Source of the DNA: an uncultured Solirubrobacteraceae bacterium
Lineage (GTDB): Bacteria > Actinomycetota > Thermoleophilia > Solirubrobacterales > Solirubrobacteraceae
Length of the DNA: 7,308 bases
NCBI GenBank assembly: GCA_902806215.1
Contig: CADCVT010000144.1
Location: 1 to 7,308, forward strand
Direction of reading: 5' to 3'
A program made the translations under genes and the position numbers. Below, piece by piece: positions 5,453 through 7,308 of this stretch (position 1 is the first letter of the stretch; each line of letters begins with the position of its first letter). Below the pieces are notes generated by a model. That model searched no databases. It was not told where the DNA came from and was given only the letters and a program-made list of their open reading frames with translations.

Positions 5453-6157
5453 GTGTCCTGGGCCAACGTGGCGACGCTGCGGATGGACCAGCAGCGCGAA
5501 CGTCCCGTGCTCGTCGAGTTCTGGGACTTCTGCCGCGTGAGCTCGCTGCGCACGCTCCCGTACGTCGCCGAGTGGCACGCGCGCTACGCCGACGCCGGCC
5601 TGCGCGTCGTCTCCGTGCACTCCCCCGGCTTCGACGCGTCACGCGACGAGGCCGAGGTCGTCGCCGCCGTCGAGCGCCTCGGCATCGAGCACCCCGTGCT
5701 CATCGACCCGCAGTTCCGGCTGTGGACGTCGTACGCCAACGAGGGCTGGCCGGCGCGGTACCTGTGGCGGCCCGCGGAGCGCGGCCACCTGCTCGACGAG
5801 TACCACGTCGGCGAGGGCGGCTACGCGGAGACCGAGCTGGCGATCCAGGCGCTGCTCGGCGTCTCGCGCGACGTCGTCGCGCCGGTCCGCCCCGAGGACG
5901 ACCCGACCGCGCAGATCGTCATCCCGACCCCCGACCGCGAGGGCGCCTGGTCGGGCGCGTACGAGGCCGGCGGCGTCTGGGCGGTCCTATCGGGCAGCGG
6001 CACCGTCGTCGCGAACGGCGCGCCGGTCGAGGTGACCCACCCGGGCGCCTACGAGCTGATCGCCCACCCGGTGAGCACCGCGGGCGTGCTGGAGCTCTCG
6101 GTCGGAGACGGCGTGGTCTGCGAAGCGGTCTCGTTCACGCCGGGCCTCGCGCCCTAG
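5453..6157 (+). CDS. DipZ-like thioredoxin-fold protein with CxxS active site and C-terminal DipZ-type domain
   Basis: Residues 1 to about 135 form a thioredoxin/TlpA-like domain. VLVEFWDFCRVSS places the nucleophilic C27 in a C-R-V-S motif where CxxC is usual. EGWPARYLW supplies the cis-proline (P100), and GEGGYAETELAIQALLG (120-136) is a typical segment of DipZ-related proteins. Residues about 165-234 form a beta-rich domain like the C-terminal domain of DipZ (GGVWAVLSGSGTVVANG, ending SFTPGLAP). With one active cysteine it may act as a monothiol reductase or isomerase, or bind thiols, rather than as a dithiol oxidoreductase. There is no signal peptide from this start. The AAGGAGG is only two bases from GTG 5453, and conserved-looking sequence lies upstream, so the true start may be earlier and non-canonical. 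Its TAG stop overlaps the convergent phosphoesterase stop. Confidence 0.83.
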   Translation: MSWANVATLRMDQQRERPVLVEFWDFCRVSSLRTLPYVAEWHARYADAGLRVVSVHSPGFDASRDEAEVVAAVERLGIEHPVLIDPQFRLWTSYANEGWPARYLWRPAERGHLLDEYHVGEGGYAETELAIQALLGVSRDVVAPVRPEDDPTAQIVIPTPDREGAWSGAYEAGGVWAVLSGSGTVVANGAPVEVTHPGAYELIAHPVSTAGVLELSVGDGVVCEAVSFTPGLAP

Positions 6158-7227
6158 GCAACGAAGTCGGGCAGGAGGTTCACCCGGCGGGGTGGGCCCT
6201 CGTCGTCGAGGAGCACTCCGCTTCCCGGCCAGTACGGGGACTTGATCGGGTTGCGTCCGAGAAAGACCTCCTCGTAGACCCACGAGCCGGTGTTCATGAG
6301 GCGCAGGGACGTGCCCGCTCCCCACTCGGCCTGGTCGTCGTGGTCGAACGGGCCGGCCCGGTGGGTGTGGCCGAAGAGGACCCAGCGCGCGTCGACCCCG
6401 AGGCGGCGGGCGGCCTCGCGCATCGCGCGCAGGCCCGCGCGGCGCAGCTCCTGCGGTGAGAGCTGCGGGTTGACCGGCCCGATGCCGAGGCGGTTCATGC
6501 CGCGGACCGCGAACGGGAACGCCGCGACGAGCGCCCGCGTGCGCAACGGCTGGCGCCCGCTCGACGTGAGGACGCGCCAGGCGTTCTGGGTGCCGCGCTG
6601 GCGGTCGGCGCCGAACCCCGTCCGCGTGTACCGCGCGACGACGTGCAGCCACGCGTAGATCGGCGCGAGCGCGGCCTCGTAGTCGTCGGGGCCCTCCGGG
6701 TCGCGCGGCGCGGTGACGCGGCGCATGACGCCGACGCCGAGGCGCTCGAACGTCGGGACGGTGACGTGGAAGTCGAGGTAGTGGCCGTGGGTCGCGTAGA
6801 CGTCGTCGCGCAGCCACACGCCGGGGTAGGCGTCGCGGACCCGCGCCGGCGTCAGCATCTCCGCCATCGCGCCGGCGGCGTCCGATGCCTCGGCGGGCTC
6901 GACGGACTCCTCGAGCGCGAGCGGCCCCTCACGCCGCAGCGCGCGTCGCTCGAGCCACGGCGCGACGATCGCGTGGTCGTGGTTGCCGGCGCACAGCACG
7001 ACCTCCTTGCCCGCCATCGCCTCGCCGATGACCGCGAAGACCGGCCGGGCGGCGTCGAGCGCGTCTGCGACGGGACCGTGCCGGAGCTCGAGCACGTCGC
7101 CGAGCAGCACGAGCCGGTCGATCCCCTCGAGGCCCGCCGCGAGCGCCGCCCGCGCGTCCTCGCGACGCAGGACGTCGGCGTCGGTACGGCTCCCCAGGTG
7201 CAGGTCGGAGACGACGAGCGTCCGCAA
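6154..7227 (-). CDS. Calcineurin-like metallophosphoesterase
   Basis: This 357-residue protein carries the full dimetal phosphoesterase signature in order: SDLHL (D8, H10), LLGDV (D44), GNHD (N82, H83), THGH (H147, H149) and FGHTH (H287, H289). These residues bind two divalent metals and hydrolyse phosphomonoesters or phosphodiesters. The layout, with the opening SDLHLGSR, resembles the LpxH/UDP-diacylglucosamine hydrolase-like branch, but the substrate cannot be told. A long segment between the THGH and GHTH motifs (about 150-285) is larger than in minimal family members and may form a lid or membrane-facing part. There is no signal peptide, so it is probably cytoplasmic. The start is a TTG at 7227, right before the conserved RTLVVSDLHL strand; no ribosome site precedes it, but TACTCT lies eight bases upstream. 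It is convergent with the DipZ-like gene. Confidence 0.9.
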   Translation of the reverse strand: MRTLVVSDLHLGSRTDADVLRREDARAALAAGLEGIDRLVLLGDVLELRHGPVADALDAARPVFAVIGEAMAGKEVVLCAGNHDHAIVAPWLERRALRREGPLALEESVEPAEASDAAGAMAEMLTPARVRDAYPGVWLRDDVYATHGHYLDFHVTVPTFERLGVGVMRRVTAPRDPEGPDDYEAALAPIYAWLHVVARYTRTGFGADRQRGTQNAWRVLTSSGRQPLRTRALVAAFPFAVRGMNRLGIGPVNPQLSPQELRRAGLRAMREAARRLGVDARWVLFGHTHRAGPFDHDDQAEWGAGTSLRLMNTGSWVYEEVFLGRNPIKSPYWPGSGVLLDDEGPPRRVNLLPDFVA

Positions 7228-7247
7228 GACCGCGCAGAGTACGGGGC
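7228..7247. promoter_or_regulatory. Very short divergent intergenic region with a probable leaderless promoter
   Basis: Only 20 bases separate the TTG of the phosphoesterase from the ATG of the CoA-transferase. On the minus strand TACTCT (7241-7236) sits eight bases before the TTG, fitting a -10 for leaderless transcription. No Shine-Dalgarno is seen for either gene. A plus-strand promoter would have to overlap the phosphoesterase coding region. Confidence 0.4.
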
Positions 7248-7308
7248 ATGACGCTCGACGGTGTCATCGTCGCCGACTTCTCGCGGATCCTCGCGGGCCC
7301 GATCTGCA
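7248..7308 (+). CDS. N-terminus of a CaiB/BaiF-type (family III) CoA-transferase, cut by the window edge
   Basis: The 20 visible residues, MTLDGVIVADFSRILAGPIC, match the hallmark opening of family III CoA-transferases (pattern LxGVxVxDxSRxLAGPxC). These move CoA between acyl-CoA donors and carboxylic acids. The catalytic aspartate lies far downstream, outside the window, so activity and substrate cannot be judged. The ATG at 7248 begins 20 bases from the divergent phosphoesterase start, with no clear ribosome site. Confidence 0.8.
   Translation, partial: MTLDGVIVADFSRILAGPIC

Noticed and set aside
1..7308. CRISPR array, tRNA, rRNA, insertion sequence or phage module
   Set aside because: No short direct repeats with spacers, cloverleaf-like sequence, transposase or phage protein was seen on either strand.

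Overview
The window is very GC-rich, tightly packed DNA with GTG and TTG starts, short overlaps and several apparently leaderless genes. This suggests a high-GC actinobacterium. Several families (a DipZ-like thioredoxin beginning near GVSWANVATLRM, a FedB-like membrane protein, and a rhodanese-MoeB fusion with rhodanese first) remind me of Thermoleophilia/Solirubrobacterales. That placement rests on memory of the families, not on a search.

Left end (1-1008): this is a large imperfect palindrome. Positions 1-424 are an inverted, diverged copy of 587-1008. Each arm carries the same divergent locus: the 5' end of a SCO1 gene, a shared promoter, and the 5' end of a rhodanese-MoeB gene. The two rhodanese-MoeB copies run head-on into each other and both stop at a junction (413-424) that fits both genes. 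Most arm differences are synonymous third-position changes, so this is not one molecule folded back on itself. It is either an inter-strain chimera at a contig end or a real inverted duplication with a deletion.

Copper/redox block (947-3610): a complete SCO1-like copper chaperone gene (+) converges on a three-gene minus-strand operon. In transcription order the operon encodes a cupredoxin-fold lipoprotein, a polytopic membrane protein of the type often annotated 'fenitrothion hydrolase', and a 60-residue single-pass membrane protein. The genes overlap at their stop/start codons, so they are probably translationally coupled. Together they look like an extracytoplasmic metal or redox handling module; that role is inferred.

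Secreted pair (3694-5323): two tandem paralogues on the minus strand each have a signal peptide and six cysteines at matching positions. Each is followed by a terminator-like hairpin. Their function is unknown.

Right end (5453-7308): a DipZ-like thioredoxin-fold protein with a CxxS active site (+) converges on a metallophosphoesterase gene (-). After only 20 bp, a CaiB/BaiF-type CoA-transferase gene starts on the plus strand and runs off the window.

Across the window, both convergent gene pairs end on a shared CCTAGG palindrome. Three genes lack a Shine-Dalgarno sequence and instead carry a TAnnnT hexamer 7-8 bases before the start codon.
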